Shown here: piece by piece, positions 1 through 7,702 of the stretch
Layout: each line of letters starts with the position of its first letter
Numbering within the stretch: position 1 is the first letter of the stretch
Origin: Pelagibacterium sp.
GTDB taxonomy: Bacteria; Pseudomonadota; Alphaproteobacteria; Rhizobiales; Devosiaceae
Assembly (NCBI GenBank): GCA_002723255.1
Contig: PBNW01000058.1
Span: 1 to 34,994, forward strand
Reading direction: 5' to 3'
DNA length: 34,994 bases
Made by a program: the position numbers and the translations under genes
Notes under the pieces: model-generated
Told to the model about the DNA's origin: nothing
What the model saw: only the letters and a program-made list of their open reading frames with translations
Databases searched by the model: none

Positions 1-64
1 CCGCTGGCTTTGCCGACGCCACCATTCACAGCACCACGCGAAGCAGCGGAGGGCGGCATAGTTC

Positions 65-826
65 ATGGGTAAAGGTCGCAGCAAGAACAAACCGGGACGT
101 GGTGGGGGAAACTTCGCCATGCTCCCCCACTACCTTCTGAAGAGCGCCGCGTGGCGCGATCTCGATACCAACGCCCGCGCGCTCTATGTCGAGATCCTGT
201 TTCGCTTCAATGGCACAAACAACGGCTCCATCGGGCTAGGCACAAGGGAGGCAGGGAAGGCACTTCACGTCAGCAAAGATACGGCGATCCGCGCGTTCGA
301 CGCGCTCGTCGATCACGGTCTAATTGTCTTGGCAACTGCCAGCACCTTCAACCAGAAACGCCTTTCCCGCGAATGGCTCCTGACCGATCACCCCGACGAC
401 AGGAACGGTCAGGGTGCCCGAAAGGACTTCATGAAATGGGGGACGGAAAAACAAAAGATAGGCGCATCACAGGGACAGATAGGCGCATCACAGGGACTAT
501 GCGGTAACGGAGTAAGCAGAAACGAGCCCGATAGGCGCACTACAGGGACTGTAAAGCCCCCCGAACAATCCCTACAGGCGCACCACAGGGACACATATAT
601 ATCTAACCATGGGCAGAACGTCGGCGTGGGCATGGCTGAGGTGGCAACTGCCACAACCGGCAATGGAGCGCAGGAGCGGCGTGGGCGAACGCACACGACC
701 CGCGACGCGCCGGCGCCTGCACAACCCTCTCAGCAATCAAGTGACGAGCCGGTGCAAGTGTCGCACTCGCTGGAGGCATTGCTCGATCGCCTCAAGACGG
801 AAACCGTGGGGAGAGGTCATGGCTGA
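65..826 (+). CDS. Phage replication initiator-like winged-helix protein
   Basis: A 253-residue protein. Residues about 18-110 look like the N-terminal helix-turn-helix region of phage replication initiators: a 'plsa..L..ar.l' type start, then a segment around residues 60-90 with 'REAGKALHVSKDTAIRAFDA', typical of a recognition helix that binds DNA. Residues from about 125 on are low-complexity and encode a series of 20-bp DNA repeats (457-592). The arrangement, an initiator with its iterons inside its own gene, parallels lambda O. A GGAGG at about 48-52 precedes the ATG. The next gene overlaps its end by 8 nt. The N-terminal DNA-binding role is inferred from pattern only. A host helicase or DnaC-like loader would be expected as partner but none is seen here. 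Confidence 0.65.
   Translation: MGKGRSKNKPGRGGGNFAMLPHYLLKSAAWRDLDTNARALYVEILFRFNGTNNGSIGLGTREAGKALHVSKDTAIRAFDALVDHGLIVLATASTFNQKRLSREWLLTDHPDDRNGQGARKDFMKWGTEKQKIGASQGQIGASQGLCGNGVSRNEPDRRTTGTVKPPEQSLQAHHRDTYISNHGQNVGVGMAEVATATTGNGAQERRGRTHTTRDAPAPAQPSQQSSDEPVQVSHSLEALLDRLKTETVGRGHG
457..606 (+). other. Candidate phage replication origin: four iterons plus AT-rich stretch
   Basis: Four 20-bp direct repeats begin at 457, 478, 530 and 573. The first two are identical (GATAGGCGCATCACAGGGAC), the third differs at two positions and the fourth at a few 5' positions; the core is AGGCGCA-YYACAGGGAC. Relative to the host ORF they fall in all three reading frames, so the conservation is at DNA level and not a peptide repeat. 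They are followed by an AT-rich tract (593-606) that could be the unwinding element. The layout matches lambda ori inside gene O. Function is inferred. Confidence 0.6.
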
Positions 827-1076
827 TCTGATCTGCTTCCCTCAAGAGCGCAATGTCGGGAAGGCCCGTCACGTGGCCGTGATCTATCTTGGCAAGGATA
901 CCGAACGCGGGCGCAACTCATATTGGAAAATGGTGGTCGAGCGGCTGGCCGGTACGATGGCACGTTGCGGCTTTTCCGAGGCCGAGATCGACAGGGAAAT
1001 TGGGGCATTTCTCTGGGCCGTCGAGCAGCAAATCTATATACTCACACAGCGCAACGATGGACCTGGAGCAGCATGA
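819..1076 (+). CDS. DUF6074 family prophage protein
   Basis: An 85-residue protein starting at the ATG that overlaps the end of the initiator gene, with GGAG a few bases upstream. It reads like the DUF6074 family of small rhizobial phage proteins: N-terminal 'FPQERNVGKARHVA', central 'YWKMVVERLA', and a C-terminal 'AEIDREIGAFLWAVE' segment. These proteins usually sit between the replication gene and other small early genes. No biochemical function is known. The next gene overlaps by ATGA, implying translational coupling. An in-frame extension upstream to 609 is unlikely because it would overlap the initiator gene extensively. Confidence 0.75.
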   Translation: MADLICFPQERNVGKARHVAVIYLGKDTERGRNSYWKMVVERLAGTMARCGFSEAEIDREIGAFLWAVEQQIYILTQRNDGPGAA

Positions 1077-1297
1077 CCAGCACCCTCACACCTTCCCGCC
1101 TAGACGCTGTTCTCGAACGGCCTAAGCCCGATCGCATCATCTGGACGGCGGGCGGCATTGCTGCCCGCCTTGGCTGTGGTGAGGACTTCGTGCGAAAGAC
1201 CTTAGCACTGTTGCCAGGGTCACCCATTCGGAAGAAGGGGCGGCGGCTGTACGCATTCGAGGGCGAACTGATCGACTGGATGAAAGACGTGGCGTAG
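1073..1297 (+). CDS. Small helix-turn-helix DNA-binding protein
   Basis: A 74-residue protein coupled to the preceding gene by an ATGA overlap. Residues about 21-70 ('GGIAARLGCGEDFVRKTL' then 'IRKKGRRLYAFEGELIDWM') have the form of a winged-helix/excisionase-like or Nu1-like DNA-binding domain: a helix-turn-helix followed by a basic wing and a terminal helix. It could be a regulator, an excisionase-like protein, or less likely the antitoxin partner of the PemK/MazF-like gene that starts 20 bp downstream. No dedicated antitoxin C-terminal tail is visible. Confidence 0.6.
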   Translation: MTSTLTPSRLDAVLERPKPDRIIWTAGGIAARLGCGEDFVRKTLALLPGSPIRKKGRRLYAFEGELIDWMKDVA

Positions 1298-1317
1298 AAT
1301 CAGGATAGATTGTCGCC

Positions 1318-1746
1318 ATGGAGCTTCAATACCCACCCCGTCCGGGCCAAATCTTGATCTGCAATTACGGCACCGGCTTTCGCGAACCGGAGATGGTCAA
1401 AGAGCGATTGGTTGTGGTGGTTTCGCCACGCCTCCCTCATCGCGATTGGCTTTGTACGGTTGTGCCTTTGAGCACCTCGGCGCCGCGCTCGAATATCCGA
1501 TACCAGTGTAAAGTTTCGTTGCCATTCAGCGCGCCCGAACCGTATGAAGGCACTTTCAAATTCGCAAAGGCCGATATGTTGGCGACGGTGGGCTATCGAC
1601 GACTTTCAATGCCATATACGGGGCGAGATCCGTCGACGGGGAAACGAAAATACCTCAAAATCGTTTTGTCTCCAGAGGAGTTGGTCAAGGTTCACAAATG
1701 TGTGCTGTACTCTCTGGGGCTCGATCCCTTGACGGAATACCTTTGA
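1318..1746 (+). CDS. PemK/MazF-family toxin-like endoribonuclease
   Basis: A 142-residue protein with the layout of the PemK/MazF barrel. It has an N-terminal 'RPGQILICNYG' strand (equivalent to the RGDI strand), then 'KERLVVVVSPR' in the place of the RPxVVLS motif, then 'TVVPLSTSAP', and later 'KADMLATVGYRRL' in place of the conserved D..R region. Family members cleave single-stranded RNA at short motifs. It is somewhat longer than classical MazF (about 110 residues). No recognisable antitoxin gene adjoins it, although the 74-residue HTH gene lies just upstream. It is followed by an intrinsic terminator, so it closes the early transcript. Confidence 0.75.
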   Translation: MELQYPPRPGQILICNYGTGFREPEMVKERLVVVVSPRLPHRDWLCTVVPLSTSAPRSNIRYQCKVSLPFSAPEPYEGTFKFAKADMLATVGYRRLSMPYTGRDPSTGKRKYLKIVLSPEELVKVHKCVLYSLGLDPLTEYL

Positions 1747-1851
1747 GAGATCATATTCCCACTCGATTGCGCTTGCGGGAAACCGTAGTGCGCCTCAAGT
1801 CCACCGCGAGGTGGCGAGTCACATAAGGCGATACCAAGCCCAAAGACTGAC

Positions 1852-1884
1852 AGCCCTGCCTTCCGAGGTGGGGCTTTCTATTTT
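1852..1884 (+). terminator. Rho-independent terminator after early phage genes
   Basis: A 10-bp stem (1852-1861 with 1866-1875, two G-T wobbles) with loop TCCG is followed by TTCTATTTT. It separates the early genes from the late operon starting at 1965. The remainder of the 1747-1964 gap must hold the late promoter, but no convincing -35/-10 pair was found. Confidence 0.75.
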
Positions 1885-1964
1885 CCGGAACGCCCCGCAA
1901 TGACACGCTAAGCCCCGGATAAACCGATATCGAGTTAACCGGTTCGCATGGCATATAGTGGTCC

Positions 1965-3161
1965 ATGCGCATCGGCCCTCTCAAAATCGAATGGAAATCG
2001 CTCTCCTCGCCCACCGAGGCGGAGTATGAGATTTTCACCGGCACCTCGGCCGGCGGGCTTGACCCGCTCACCCTTCCCGCAGTTCAATCCGCCATCCAAT
2101 TGCTTTCGGAGGCCACGGCCAGCCTCGATCTCAAGATCGAGCGTAAGGTAGGCGCGGGATGGTCAGACGCCCCCGACCATCCCGTCGCCAAGCTTCTGTC
2201 CGATCAGCCCAATGATTGGTCCTCAACCTTCGATCTCATCCGCGATCTGGTCGCCACCGCGCTGACCGTCGACAAGGGTGGTCTGGCCTTCGTCAACCGC
2301 GTCGGCAATGAGGTCCGCGAGGTCGTCCGGTACGAGCCGGCCCATTACACCATCGACTTTTCGCAGGATGGTCGGCAGGAACCGACCTATCGCATCAACA
2401 ACACGATGATCCCCGCCAGCGACATAATCCATGTGCGCGGGCCATTCTCTCGATGCCCGCTGAACCTGGCCCGCGATGCCATCAACGCCGCCAAGCACAT
2501 GGAGCGGCATGCCGGTAACCTGTTCAAGAACGCTGCCCGCCCCGGCGGTGCCCTTGAGACACCGAAAAACATCGGTGACGAGGGCGTGAAAAAGATGATC
2601 GCCGGCTGGAAAGCCGCGATGGCCGGCAGCGAGAATGCGGGCAACACGCCCGTGCTTTGGGACGGCACAAAGTTCGTGCCCTTCACCCTCAATTCGACCG
2701 ACAGCCAGTTCCTCGAAAACCGGAAGTTCCAGATCGAAGAGATCGCTCGGGCCTTCAATATCCCGGCCCAGATGATCGGAATGCTCGATCGCGCGACGTG
2801 GTCGAACATGGAGCACAAGGGCCGTGAGTTCCTGAGCTACAGCCTGGAGCCATGGCTTCGCATCCTTGAGGCCGCATTGCGCCGCGCCCTGTTCACGGCA
2901 GAGGAGCGCGGCGAATACCGGATCACCTTCGACCGCGACGATCTCACCCGCGCCGATCTCACGGCCCGCGCCACCGCCATCAATTCGCTGATCGCCTCCC
3001 GCGTCCTCAATCCCAATGAGGCCCGAGGATGGATCGACCTAGCCCCCTATGAGGGCGGCAACACATTCGCGAACCCGAATACCGGTTCCAGCCAGCCAAA
3101 CGGGAACACCAATGCCGAGGAAGAAACCGACACCGGAGGCGAGACCGATGCAGATGAGTGA
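1965..3161 (+). CDS. Phage portal protein, HK97 family
   Basis: A 398-residue protein, normal length for HK97-type portals. The dodecameric portal ring sits at one capsid vertex, is the channel through which DNA is packaged, and is where the neck attaches. Family signatures are visible: 'LPAVQSAIQLLSEATASLDL' near the N-terminus, 'YEPAHYTIDF' and 'DIIHVRG' in the wing/clip region, and a late 'FQIEEIARAFNIPAQMIG' then 'WSNMEHKGREFLSYSLEPWL' stretch. The C-terminus is low-complexity (N, T, G, E). It begins the late operon and overlaps the following gene by 14 nt. Unusually, terminase is not upstream of it. Confidence 0.95.
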   Translation: MRIGPLKIEWKSLSSPTEAEYEIFTGTSAGGLDPLTLPAVQSAIQLLSEATASLDLKIERKVGAGWSDAPDHPVAKLLSDQPNDWSSTFDLIRDLVATALTVDKGGLAFVNRVGNEVREVVRYEPAHYTIDFSQDGRQEPTYRINNTMIPASDIIHVRGPFSRCPLNLARDAINAAKHMERHAGNLFKNAARPGGALETPKNIGDEGVKKMIAGWKAAMAGSENAGNTPVLWDGTKFVPFTLNSTDSQFLENRKFQIEEIARAFNIPAQMIGMLDRATWSNMEHKGREFLSYSLEPWLRILEAALRRALFTAEERGEYRITFDRDDLTRADLTARATAINSLIASRVLNPNEARGWIDLAPYEGGNTFANPNTGSSQPNGNTNAEEETDTGGETDADE

Positions 3162-3537
3162 TGTCCTCGCCAATGCCGTCGATCAGGATAAGGGCGCCGA
3201 TCTCAATCTGATCGCCCCATGGGATGGCCAGCCCACCGGCATGGTCCTCACCATCGTCGGGCCGGATTCGGACACTGCCCGCCGGGCCGATATCGCCCTT
3301 GTCGACGAACTGGCCGAAATGGCCGATCTCGATGGCCGCGTCACTGCCGAGCAGCGCGCCAAGGCCAAGCTCAATGCGCTTGCCCGTCGCGTGATCCGCT
3401 GGGACGTGAAGGAGGATGGGAACCCCGTCCCCTTCGATACCAAGGCCGTCCTCAAGCTCCTGGCCGTTGGTTGGGTACGCGAACAGGTCGACGCCTTTGC
3501 CGGCGATCATCGCAACTTCGCACCGGGGGCACGCTGA
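3148..3537 (+). CDS. Uncharacterised phage protein, tail-chaperone-like pattern
   Basis: A 129-residue acidic protein. The ATG at 3148 is chosen because a GGAGG lies 8 bp upstream (3135-3139); an ATG at 3112 would give 12 more residues. The segment 'IAPWDGQPTGMVLTIVGPDS' and the ending 'LLAVGWVREQVDAFAGDH' recall phage tail assembly chaperones or tail-tube-associated proteins ('PVPF...LL....WVREQV'). That would be an odd position between portal and protease. I do not recognise a named family. It overlaps portal by 14 nt and the protease by one base (TGATG), so it is part of the head operon. Confidence 0.6.
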   Translation: MQMSDVLANAVDQDKGADLNLIAPWDGQPTGMVLTIVGPDSDTARRADIALVDELAEMADLDGRVTAEQRAKAKLNALARRVIRWDVKEDGNPVPFDTKAVLKLLAVGWVREQVDAFAGDHRNFAPGAR

Positions 3538-4040
3538 TGGATCGCCTGTTCCTCGAAACCAAGCTCATGGCCGACGATGAGGGCATCATCTCGGGCAAGG
3601 CATGGGCTTTCGGCTCTCCTGATCGCATCGGTGATGTGATCGAGCCCGGTGCCTTCAAGGGCGCCAAGCTGCCCCTGCCCATGCTGTTCGGCCACGATCT
3701 CAACGACCCGATCGGCACATGGGACACGGCAGACGAGAAATCGGACGGGCTGCACATCACCGGCAAGATGCTGGTGGCCGATGTGCCTCGCGCCAAGCAG
3801 GTCCAGGCACTGGTCAAATCCGGTGCCGTTCGCGGCCTCTCGATCGGCTTCATTGCCCGCAAGGCCATCGCCCGGAACGGCGGGGGCCGCACCATTAAAT
3901 CTCTGGAGCTGTTCGAGGTGTCCCTCGTGACCGTTCCAATGCACCCAGGCGCCCGCGTGTCGAGCGCCAAGTCGGCAGTTGAGGCCCTGCGCCTCGTCTC
4001 TGCCATTCATCGCGCCACGGCGCAGCTTGCAACGAGGTAA
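3537..4040 (+). CDS. HK97-family prohead protease (MEROPS U35/S78 type)
   Basis: A 167-residue serine protease that cleaves the capsid protein's N-terminal scaffold during maturation. The expected catalytic elements are present: His53 in 'LFGHD', Ser102 in 'VRGLSIGF', and an acidic residue in 'LELFEVSLVTVP' (Glu124/Glu127). The ATG overlaps the preceding stop (TGATG), giving translational coupling. The long N-terminal extension of the same frame upstream overlaps the previous gene and is not used. It lies directly before the major capsid gene, its substrate. Confidence 0.93.
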   Translation: MDRLFLETKLMADDEGIISGKAWAFGSPDRIGDVIEPGAFKGAKLPLPMLFGHDLNDPIGTWDTADEKSDGLHITGKMLVADVPRAKQVQALVKSGAVRGLSIGFIARKAIARNGGGRTIKSLELFEVSLVTVPMHPGARVSSAKSAVEALRLVSAIHRATAQLATR

Positions 4041-4042
4041 CA

Positions 4043-5203
4043 ATGCAGCATCTCAGCAAAAGCGCTCTTACCGGCGCAATGGAAATCAAGGGCGATGACG
4101 ATGGCGATCCCATCGATGTCGTGACCAAGGCCGTCGAGGATCTGACAAAGACCGTCGACGAGCGCATCAAGGCCGTCGAGGAAAAGGCTATCGATCCCAA
4201 GCTGGTCGAACGGCTCGAAACGCTCGAAAAGAAGGCCAACCGCCCCGGCGGCGATAAGCCCGATGCCGACGAACAGGCCAAACTCGAATCCAAGGCTTTC
4301 GGCACATATCTCCGCCTGGGCAACGCTGCCCCTGTCGATGAGCTGAAGGCTCTGACCGTCGCCAATGACGAACAGGGCGGCTATCTGGCACCGGCCGAGA
4401 TGAGCACCGAGTTCGTCCGCGACCTGGTCGAATACAGCCCCATCCGCTCGATCGCATCGGTTCGCTCGATCACGTCGCCCTCGGTGAAATATCCGAAGCG
4501 CACCGGCATCAGCAATGCCCAGTGGGAAGGCGAAGCTGAGGAGAGCGAGGAAAGCACCGTCACCTTCGGCCAGCTCGAAGTGCCGGCCCGCAAGCTGATG
4601 ACCTATGTCGATATCAGCAACGAGCTTCTGGCCGACAGCGGTGGCACTGCCGAGGCCGAGGTTCGCCTTGCTCTTGCCGAGGACTTCGGCCAGAAAGAGG
4701 GCGTTGCCTTCCTCAATGGCGATGGCGTCAAGCAGCCCGAGGGCATCCTGACCCATCCCGGTATCGAGGAATACCTCAACGGCCACGCCACTACCCTGAG
4801 CGCCGACAAGCTGATCGGCATGATGTACGACCTGCCGGCGGCCTACCGCAATAACGGCTCCTGGCTGTTGAACGGCACCTCGCTCGGCATCGTCCGCACC
4901 CTCAAGGACACCAACGGTGCCTATATCTGGCAGCCCGGCCTCCAGGCTGGCCAGCCCTCGACCCTCCTGGGCCGCCCGGTGGTCGAAGCGGTCGATATGC
5001 CCGATATCGCCAGCGGCAACTTCCCGATCATGTACGGCGATTTCAGCGCCTATCGCATCGTCGACCGGCTGGCCATGTCGATCCTGGTCAACCCCTACAT
5101 TCTCGCGACCAAGGGCGTCACCCGCATCCACGCAACCCGCCGCGTAGGCGGCAAGGTCATTCAGCCGGCTCGCTTCCGCAAGCTGAAAATGGCCACGTCA
5201 TAA
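4043..5203 (+). CDS. Major capsid protein, HK97 gp5 family
   Basis: A 386-residue protein. Residues about 24-66 form a charged coiled coil typical of the delta (scaffold) domain removed by the prohead protease; cleavage is expected near residues 82-90 just before 'GTYL'. From residue 105 the mature HK97 fold starts ('TVANDEQGGYLAPAEMSTEF'), with the usual 'PKRTGISNAQWEGEAEE' E-loop/P-domain region, 'FLNGDGVKQPEGIL', and C-terminal 'RIHATRRVGGKVIQPARFRKL'. A GAGG lies 5 bp before the ATG. It follows the protease by 2 bp. Confidence 0.96.
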   Translation: MQHLSKSALTGAMEIKGDDDGDPIDVVTKAVEDLTKTVDERIKAVEEKAIDPKLVERLETLEKKANRPGGDKPDADEQAKLESKAFGTYLRLGNAAPVDELKALTVANDEQGGYLAPAEMSTEFVRDLVEYSPIRSIASVRSITSPSVKYPKRTGISNAQWEGEAEESEESTVTFGQLEVPARKLMTYVDISNELLADSGGTAEAEVRLALAEDFGQKEGVAFLNGDGVKQPEGILTHPGIEEYLNGHATTLSADKLIGMMYDLPAAYRNNGSWLLNGTSLGIVRTLKDTNGAYIWQPGLQAGQPSTLLGRPVVEAVDMPDIASGNFPIMYGDFSAYRIVDRLAMSILVNPYILATKGVTRIHATRRVGGKVIQPARFRKLKMATS

Positions 5204-5215
5204 GGAGCCACTTAT

Positions 5216-5602
5216 ATGCGTTCTCTCGAACCCAACATCGGGGCCGTGCAGGTGGTAGCGCCTGCCGTCCTCTCCGCTGCCAACACGGCAACGGCCATCG
5301 ATATCCAGGGCTTTGAAAGTGCCTGTCTGGTGGTCAACACCGGTGCCATTGCAGGTGACGGGGATTTCTCGATCAAGCTGCAGGAAAGCGACACCACCAC
5401 AGCGGGCGATTTCACCGATGTCGCTGCCGAGCACCTGACCGGCTCAACACCGGCCACGCTCGAAGCCAACAGCGTCTATCGCGTCGGGTATATCGGCCTT
5501 CGCCGGTATGTCCGGACGGTCATCGCCAAGGCAGGTGGAACATCGATCGCCCTGGGCGCCGTGCTCATCAAGGGCGATGCTCACGAACGTCCGGTGGCCT
5601 GA
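5216..5602 (+). CDS. Putative capsid-associated structural protein
   Basis: A 128-residue protein with an AGGAG 8 bp before the ATG. It has alternating hydrophobic/small residues consistent with an all-beta fold, and the motif 'YRVGYIGLRRYVRTVI' seen in small proteins often encoded just after HK97-type capsid genes. Position and composition suggest a head-decoration or stabilisation protein, but no specific family is recognised. It overlaps the next gene by TGATG. Confidence 0.6.
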   Translation: MRSLEPNIGAVQVVAPAVLSAANTATAIDIQGFESACLVVNTGAIAGDGDFSIKLQESDTTTAGDFTDVAAEHLTGSTPATLEANSVYRVGYIGLRRYVRTVIAKAGGTSIALGAVLIKGDAHERPVA

Positions 5603-5940
5603 TGCCATCCCGCGCCCCCTCCATATGCCCCTACTGCCAGCAGGCTCACCACGAGCCCTGTGAAACAGCACGGCGGCTCAGGAGGGAGCGCAATGCCCGC
5701 CATGATGCCAAGCGGCCCAACTCAAGCCGTCGCGGCTATGACGGGGCTTTCGAGCGGGAGGCCAAAGCTTTCCTCGCCCGACCCGAGAACAAGACCTGTG
5801 CCTGTGGCGCCCCTGCGGTGCTGGTGAGGCACAGGATATCCATCCGCCTACGCTCGGACCTTCGCATGGACCAGTCCAACTGGATGCCCGGATGCAGGCG
5901 CTGCAATTCACTCGATGCCGTCGCGGAACGGCGCACATAG
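5602..5940 (+). CDS. HNH-like zinc protein, possibly degenerate
   Basis: A 112-residue protein. The C-terminal half aligns by pattern with phage HNH endonucleases: C66-x-C68, His77 where the usual 'DH' occurs but with Arg instead of Asp (VRHR), Asn93 in 'QSNW', and C98-x2-C101 followed by Asn102 in place of the final His. It therefore looks like an HNN variant or a catalytically weakened relative. An additional CPYC pair lies at residues 9-12. Phage HNH proteins usually help terminase cut cos DNA and sit next to terS; here it sits between capsid and tail-tube genes, coupled to the upstream gene by TGATG. Confidence 0.55.
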   Translation: MPSRAPSICPYCQQAHHEPCETARRLRRERNARHDAKRPNSSRRGYDGAFEREAKAFLARPENKTCACGAPAVLVRHRISIRLRSDLRMDQSNWMPGCRRCNSLDAVAERRT

Positions 5941-5952
5941 GAGCACTCAGCC

Positions 5953-6441
5953 ATGGGCAAGATGTTCGCCACGGCAAATACCAAGATCAGCATCGGCACA
6001 GCCATCGACGATCAAGACGATGATTTCGTCGCTGCCGACTTCACCAGTCAGACATGGACCGAGATCGGTGGCACCACCAACCTGGGCCAGATCGGTGATG
6101 CGGCTGAGCTGATCACGTCGAACCAGATCGCACGCGGTCGCACCAAGAAGGCCAAGGGCACATACAACGCGGGCTCCATGGCCATCGTGTGTGACCTTGA
6201 CCCTGAGGACGCTGGCCAGACAGCTCTGGTCGCAGCAGGCGGCAACCGCTCGAACTTCGCCTTTAAGATCGAGTTCGATGATGCACCAGCGGGCGGCACA
6301 CCTTCGACCCGTTACTTCATTGGCCTTGTGATGGGCACGCCTGAGGTGTTCGAGGACGCCAATAGCGCCAAGAAGCTCAATGCCACGCTGGAGGTGAACT
6401 CCAACATCGTCAAGGTGGCGGCAGCAGAGGCGACTCCGTAA
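5953..6441 (+). CDS. Phage major tail (tube) protein
   Basis: A 162-residue protein with the layout of siphophage tail-tube subunits: an N-terminal 'TKISIGTAID' strand, 'WTEIGGTTNLGQIGD', a central 'RTKKAKGTYNAGSMAIVCDL', and the C-terminal pair 'RYFIGLVMGTPEVFEDANS' plus 'NATLEVNSNIVKV'. Polymerised hexameric rings of such proteins form the tail tube. An AGGAG precedes the ATG at 9 bp. It lies before the head-tail connectors, whereas it normally follows them. The 117-bp gap that follows contains a run of eight G and a weak 7-bp hairpin without a T tract. Confidence 0.85.
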   Translation: MGKMFATANTKISIGTAIDDQDDDFVAADFTSQTWTEIGGTTNLGQIGDAAELITSNQIARGRTKKAKGTYNAGSMAIVCDLDPEDAGQTALVAAGGNRSNFAFKIEFDDAPAGGTPSTRYFIGLVMGTPEVFEDANSAKKLNATLEVNSNIVKVAAAEATP

Positions 6442-6558
6442 CGCCCACCGGGGGGGGTGGTCTGAGACTTTCGGCCACCTCATGGGACCGGCGCGGGGAG
6501 CCAAACGCGAAAAAATTCTGAATTGGCCAAGTTTTGAACAGCGGCAGGAAATTGTTCG

Positions 6559-6876
6559 ATGGCACTGACCACTGACGATCTCAAGAACCAGATCAACATG
6601 GGCACCGATGGCGGTGACGCCATCGATACCGCCGTGCTGCCGAAGGTTCTGGCGGCCGCCACCAAGCACGTCGAGAACTTCATCGGATACGCCCTCGACG
6701 ACACCGAGAAGCTGCCGGACGGCGCCCCTGCCGACCTTGAGCACGCCGTCCTGATGATCGCGGCCCACTGGTACGAGGAGCGCGAGACCGTGCTTGTCGG
6801 TGTGAGCGGGCAGGAAATCCCATTCGGTGCGTCTCAGATCCTCGGCGAATATCGGGAATATTCCTATGGCGGATGA
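6559..6876 (+). CDS. Head-tail connector protein, gp6-like
   Basis: A 105-residue helical protein. 'MALTTDDLKNQINMG' at the N-terminus, 'KHVENFIGYAL' and 'ADLEHAVLMIAAHWYEERE' in the middle, and the short C-terminal 'PFGASQILGEYREY' are characteristic of phage gp6/gp15-type adaptor proteins that dock under the portal. AGGAA lies a few bases upstream of the ATG. It overlaps the next gene by 11 nt. Confidence 0.9.
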   Translation: MALTTDDLKNQINMGTDGGDAIDTAVLPKVLAAATKHVENFIGYALDDTEKLPDGAPADLEHAVLMIAAHWYEERETVLVGVSGQEIPFGASQILGEYREYSYGG

Positions 6877-7297
6877 TGGCGGCATCGGTCGGCTGCAGAA
6901 GCGCTTCGCCGCATTGCCCCGTGCGGTGCGTGAGGGCGTGCATCCCGCGCTGCTCAAGTCGGGCAACGAGATGGCGAGCACCATGCGCCAGGTGGCGCCC
7001 GATGATCCGGCCACCGGAGCCCCTGATCTGAAATCCTCGATCGAGGTGACGGGACCGGGCGAGCAGACCCCGGCTTACTCCCAGCCCGGCGGATCGCTGA
7101 CGGTGCCCGAGTATGCCGTGGCGGTGACGGTGGGCAACGCAGATGTCCGGTATCCCCACCTGGTCGAGTACGGCACCACCAAGGCGCCGGCTCAACCGTT
7201 CTTCTGGACCACCGTCCGGCTCCTCCAGAAGCGATCTGCCAACCGCATCAAGCGCGCCATCGGCAAGGCGGTGCGAAACAACTGGGGCAAGTCATGA
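6866..7297 (+). CDS. HK97-gp10-like neck/morphogenesis protein
   Basis: A 143-residue protein starting at the ATG inside the end of the connector gene. It has the family pattern of 'LQKRFAALPRAVREGVHPALLKSGNEM', 'RQVAPDDPATGAPDLKSSI' and 'YPHLVEYGTTKAPAQPFFWTTV'. The 'vEyGt....aqPF..p' motif is the hallmark of HK97 gp10 proteins, which act in head-tail joining or tail completion. It is followed by an ATGA overlap. Confidence 0.9.
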   Translation: MADDGGIGRLQKRFAALPRAVREGVHPALLKSGNEMASTMRQVAPDDPATGAPDLKSSIEVTGPGEQTPAYSQPGGSLTVPEYAVAVTVGNADVRYPHLVEYGTTKAPAQPFFWTTVRLLQKRSANRIKRAIGKAVRNNWGKS

Positions 7298-7701
7298 GCG
7301 CAGCCCTGGCAATGCAGAAGGCCCTTCGTGATCGCCTCATCGGCACGGTGGCGGTGACCGATCTTGTCCCGGCCACGTCGATCCTCGATCGCAACGCCCG
7401 CCCCACCCCCGATCCCTCGATCATCATAGGCGAAGGGCAGGAGCTTCCCGGCGATGATATCGCCCGCAAGAACCTCGACCTGATCTTTGATCTGCACGTC
7501 TGGAAAAAAGAGGCCGGTCTGACCGGGGTAAAGGCCATTGCAGGTGCTATGCGCGCCGCCATCCATTCCAGCCGCCCACCCATGCCCGCTGGCTACCATT
7601 GCGGCGATTGTTTCGTGATGGGCGCCCGGTATTTGCGCGACCCTGATGGCGAGACCAGCCATACGGTTGTGACCGTCTCTGCAATGGTCGGGGAGGTCTG
7701 A
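7294..7701 (+). CDS. Tail completion/terminator protein, DUF3168
   Basis: A 135-residue protein with the DUF3168 pattern: N-terminal 'AMQKALRDRL', 'VFDR'-type segment 'ILDRNARPTPDPSIIIGEGQ', and a central 'FDLHVWKKEAGLTGVKAIAGAMRAAIHS'. DUF3168 proteins cap the tail tube and join it to the head. It is coupled to gp10 by ATGA and followed by a head-closure gene after 1 bp. Confidence 0.88.
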   Translation: MSAALAMQKALRDRLIGTVAVTDLVPATSILDRNARPTPDPSIIIGEGQELPGDDIARKNLDLIFDLHVWKKEAGLTGVKAIAGAMRAAIHSSRPPMPAGYHCGDCFVMGARYLRDPDGETSHTVVTVSAMVGEV

Positions 7702-7702
7702 C

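Noticed and set aside
1-72. Possible end of an upstream gene (frame 1 stop at 70-72 or frame 2 stop at 59-61).
   Set aside because: Too little sequence to decide which frame is coding; no recognisable C-terminus.
4007-5131. Long leftward frame opposite the capsid gene.
   Set aside because: Shadow of a high-GC gene; the capsid frame has full HK97 motifs.
6482-6568. 28-codon open frame between the major tail and connector genes.
   Set aside because: No ribosome-binding site, no family resemblance, and it overlaps the connector start; likely chance.
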